A stretch of 64,000 nt of DNA from Mesorhizobium sp. B2-4-3 (GTDB lineage: Bacteria; Pseudomonadota; Alphaproteobacteria; Rhizobiales; Rhizobiaceae): contig NZ_VFVL01000005.1 of NCBI RefSeq assembly GCF_006442815.1, forward strand, positions 186,001 to 250,000, read 5' to 3'. Position numbers and translations under genes: made by a program. Of this stretch, positions 61,810 to 64,000 are shown piece after piece. The number at the start of each line of letters is the position of its first letter. Within the stretch, counting starts at the first letter, position 1. Below the pieces are notes generated by a model. That model had not been told where the DNA came from. It saw only the letters and a program-made list of their open reading frames with translations, and ran no database searches.

Positions 61810-62466
61810 TCAGTTGAGCCGCATCGACAGCTCCACGTCGTCGCCGAACGGCGTCGACATATAGCCGCCGGCCGGCGCGCGCACTCGCTCCAGATATTCG
61901 GGCGAGAAGTCGGCATTGTCGGCGATGACCAGCGCGCCGGGCCTGAGCCGGCTCTCGACCAGGCCCAATATCTCCGGATAGAGCGCCTTGGCGCCGTCGA
62001 GCAGCAGAAGGTCTATCCGGTCGGGCAGGTCCGTGCTGAGCGTTTCCAGCGCGTCGCCCTCGCGGATCTCCACCAGGTCGATGAGGCCGCCTTCGGTCAG
62101 ATTGGCCTTGGCCCGCGTTACCTTCGACGGCTCGAATTCCGTCGTGATCAGCCGGCCGCCGCCATTGTCGCGCAGCGCCGCGGCAAGATAGAGCGTCGAG
62201 ATGCCGAACGAAGTGCCGAACTCGACGATGATGCGCGCGCCGGTGCTGCGCGCCAGCATGTAGAGCAGCGTGCCGGTCTCCGGCGAGACCGCAAGCCAAA
62301 GATCCTTCAGGCTGCCGTAGAACTGGCGATATTCGGTCTTGCTGTGCAGCAGGCGCGTCCGTTCCTCGCGCGAGTACCGGGCGATCGCCGGGCTGGTCGC
62401 CGAATTGGCCTCCTCGAACAGGCGGCTGAGCAAGGGCGCGAGCGTGGTTCCGGTCAAGGTTGTCAT
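61810..62466 (-). CDS. Class I SAM-dependent O-methyltransferase-like protein
   Basis: 218 residues. The SAM motif is RIIVEFGTSFGISTLYLAAA (about 79-98), followed by the acidic GRLITTEFEPSKVTRAKANL and motif ILLLDGAKALYPEILGLVES, as in CCoAOMT/COMT-type methyltransferases. The Asp-Asn metal pair appears as ADNADFSPE. The ATG at 62466 follows CGGAG. It is divergent from a TetR gene with a palindrome between, so TetR probably represses it. A small-molecule detoxification or antibiotic-modifying role is possible but unproven. Confidence 0.85.
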   Translation of the reverse strand: MTTLTGTTLAPLLSRLFEEANSATSPAIARYSREERTRLLHSKTEYRQFYGSLKDLWLAVSPETGTLLYMLARSTGARIIVEFGTSFGISTLYLAAALRDNGGGRLITTEFEPSKVTRAKANLTEGGLIDLVEIREGDALETLSTDLPDRIDLLLLDGAKALYPEILGLVESRLRPGALVIADNADFSPEYLERVRAPAGGYMSTPFGDDVELSMRLN

Positions 62467-62495
62467 GGCTGTCTCCGGCGGGTTCTTGTGTTGCT

Positions 62496-62539
62496 TCGAA
62501 AAATACGAATAATCCTTCAGGTTTCCAATTCGCATTTCG
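62496..62539. promoter_or_regulatory. TetR operator candidate
   Basis: TCGAAAAATACGAAT and ATTCGCATTTCGG are inverted with 17 nt between them in the 83-bp divergent gap of the methyltransferase and TetR genes. The arms differ by two positions and a one-base gap. The location fits a TetR site controlling both genes. Confidence 0.5.
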
Positions 62540-62549
62540 GCGAGCGACC

Positions 62550-63185
62550 ATGATCCAACGCTCAAGCCCTTCAATTTCCACCCGAAAACAGCCAAAACAG
62601 GCGCGCGCCACCGAGCTTGTCGCGGCGATTCTGCAGGCGGCTGCTCAGGTTTTGGCGAGCGAGGGGGCGCAGCGTTTCACCACCACGCGCGTCGCCGAAA
62701 AAGCCGGCGTCAGCGTCGGCTCGCTCTACCAATATTTCCCGAACAAGGCCGCGCTTCTGTTCCGCCTGCAAAGCGACGAATGGCACCAGACGACCGAGCT
62801 CTTGTGCGGCATTCTCGAAAACGCCGAGCTATCGCCTCTCGAACGGATAAGAACGCTGGTTCACGCCTTCATCCGCTCCGAATGCGCGGAGGCGGCGGTG
62901 CGCGGCGCGCTGAACGACGCGGCGCCGCTCTATCGGGATGCGCCTGAGGCGCAGGAGGCAAAGGCCATGGCCGACCGCACGGTCGAGGCCTTCCTGCGGG
63001 AAGTGCTGCCCGATGCTTCTGCTGCTGTCCGCGCCATGACTGGCACGTTGATCATGAAGACGCTGAGCGCCGTGGGGGCGGATTTTTCGGAAAAGGAGCG
63101 AATGGCCGATGAGATCGAAGCCTATTCCGATGCGCTCGCCGGCATGTTCTGCGCCTATCTCCTAAGTCTCGGCCATCGCGGCTGA
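62550..63185 (+). CDS. TetR family transcriptional regulator
   Basis: 211 residues. A basic N-terminal tail precedes the TetR helix-turn-helix (about 22-70: LVAAILQAAAQVLASEGAQR, then FTTTRVAEKAGVSVGSLYQY, then FPNKAALLFRLQ), a textbook match. The ligand domain (about 75-205) is all-helical. It is divergent from the O-methyltransferase, its probable target. Nine bp after its stop, the convergent hybrid histidine kinase gene ends. Ligand unknown. Confidence 0.9.
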   Translation: MIQRSSPSISTRKQPKQARATELVAAILQAAAQVLASEGAQRFTTTRVAEKAGVSVGSLYQYFPNKAALLFRLQSDEWHQTTELLCGILENAELSPLERIRTLVHAFIRSECAEAAVRGALNDAAPLYRDAPEAQEAKAMADRTVEAFLREVLPDASAAVRAMTGTLIMKTLSAVGADFSEKERMADEIEAYSDALAGMFCAYLLSLGHRG

Positions 63186-63194
63186 GTTTTGAGG

Positions 63195-64000
63195 TCATTC
63201 CGCCGCCGGCGCCAGCGGCCTGACGCGCGCCATCATCGAGCGCAGCACCGCCGGCTTCAGCGGCTTGTTGACGACCGGAATGTCGAGCCGGCCGGCAGCC
63301 GCGCGCACCTCGCTCGAGCGGTCGGCGGTGACCAGCACGCAGGCAAGGTCCTGTCCGTAGGCGGCGCGCAGCGTGGCGATCGCATCGAGCCCGGTGCCGC
63401 CGTCGAGATGATAGTCGGCAAGCACCAGGTCCGGTTTCGGCGCGCCGAGCTTCAAGAGATCGCCTGATCCCGAAGCCGTCTCGACATGGCATCCCCAGCC
63501 TTCGAGCAGCAGCCGCATGCCGTCGAGGATGCGCGCGTCATTGTCGATGCACAGCACATTGAGCCCGGCAAGCGTCGAGGCGGAGCGGGCCGGCGCCTTG
63601 CCGGTTTCGCGCGGCGGCGCGGCGACCGCCGCGACCGGCAGGATGACGGAAAAACGCGTGCCCCTGCCGGGGTTGGAGTAGATGCGGATCTCGAGCCTCA
63701 GTACCCTGGCGATACGGTCGACGATGGAGAGCCCGAGGCCAAGGCCTTCGGCCTCGCGCACGCCCTCGTCGAGGCGCGTGAACTCGTGGAAGACCGTGTT
63801 GAGCTTGTCGCCGGCAATGCCGATGCCGGTGTCGATCACCTGGATCTCGGCCAGTTCGCCGCGTCGCCGCACTCCAACCAGGATGCGGCCCTGGCGCGTG
63901 TATTTGATGGCGTTGGAAACGAGGTTCTGGATCAGCCGGCGCAAAAGGTTCCGGTCGGTCATGACGCCTAGCGAGGATGGGATGATCGTGAGCTCGAGCT
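63195..64000 (-). CDS. Hybrid histidine kinase, C-terminal part only (HATPase + receiver), truncated at the window edge
   Basis: The frame is open from the right edge to the stop at 63195, about 268 residues. It holds an HATPase domain with N-box RRLIQNLVSNAIKYTRQG, G1 VIDTGIGIAGDKL and G2 GLGLGLSIVDRIARVL. A C-terminal receiver follows, with the phosphorylatable Asp in DLVLADYHLDGGTGL and the switch Lys in PVVNKPLKP. This matches the NahK/ErcS-type kinase/receiver hybrids. The input and DHp regions lie outside the window. An internal ATG at 63962 is not the start, because coding continues across it. Confidence 0.85.
   Translation of the reverse strand, partial: LELTIIPSSLGVMTDRNLLRRLIQNLVSNAIKYTRQGRILVGVRRRGELAEIQVIDTGIGIAGDKLNTVFHEFTRLDEGVREAEGLGLGLSIVDRIARVLRLEIRIYSNPGRGTRFSVILPVAAVAAPPRETGKAPARSASTLAGLNVLCIDNDARILDGMRLLLEGWGCHVETASGSGDLLKLGAPKPDLVLADYHLDGGTGLDAIATLRAAYGQDLACVLVTADRSSEVRAAAGRLDIPVVNKPLKPAVLRSMMARVRPLAPAAE

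Noticed and set aside
1-64000. CRISPR array, prophage or rRNA operon
   Set aside because: No regularly spaced repeats, phage structural genes or rRNA sequence were seen anywhere in the window.

Overview
The window is a high-GC chromosomal segment from an alphaproteobacterium of the Rhizobiales, most like Mesorhizobium. Supporting markers are gcrA, a class I lysyl-tRNA synthetase, a PodJ-type polarity protein, a SAM-II riboswitch in front of metZ, the chvE-gguA-gguB-gguC sugar transport operon with a divergent gbpR, a LuxR/LuxI pair, and several short palindromic intergenic repeats that I recall as typical of mesorhizobia. Gene content is mostly core metabolism with small accessory blocks. I see no prophage, CRISPR array, rRNA operon, integrase or intact insertion sequence.

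Layout: 1-4.6 kb holds a truncated gene, a CysL/YeiE-like LysR regulator, an Hsp70-like protein and a TauE/SafE exporter coupled to a TIGR02186 membrane protein. 4.8-8.9 kb is one very large podJ-like gene. 9.2-17.1 kb is a MerR regulator followed by a five-gene acyl-CoA beta-oxidation operon, with MerR-type dyads in front of both units. 17.1-24 kb has an ankyrin protein, an S24 repressor-like gene coupled to a nuclease-fold protein, lysS, terB and a solute-binding protein. 24.3-26.5 kb is a quorum-sensing cassette (luxR, luxI, crotonase). 26.6-31 kb carries ppk2, phoR, phoU and corA. 31.1-35.3 kb has gcrA, argD-argF behind a possible attenuator, and hslO behind a clear sigma-32 promoter.

35.6-40 kb has apaG, a GT21-like glycosyltransferase, metZ under a SAM-II riboswitch, and a double-length dCTP deaminase. 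40-40.5 kb is gene-free and holds a MITE-like inverted-repeat element with a GIY-YIG nuclease remnant inside. 40.5-47.1 kb is gguC-gguB-gguA-chvE and divergent gbpR. 47.2-51.1 kb is an accessory block: an Arg-rich exported protein, a putative glycosyltransferase, and a three-gene quinoprotein relay operon that lacks its dehydrogenase. After tRNA-Gly(CCC) come an HDAC-family hydrolase, a MATE exporter, a cysteine synthase homologue, pyrD coupled to a DUF952 gene, a NarL-type response regulator, and an efflux/regulator region ending in a truncated hybrid histidine kinase at the right edge.

The points I would look at first are the luxI-crotonase coupling, the orphan quinoprotein relay trio, the argD leader (17-codon ORF ending inside an intrinsic terminator), the palindromic element with the nuclease relic, and the cluster of GANTC methylation sites at gcrA. 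All calls come from reading the sequence; no database search was run.
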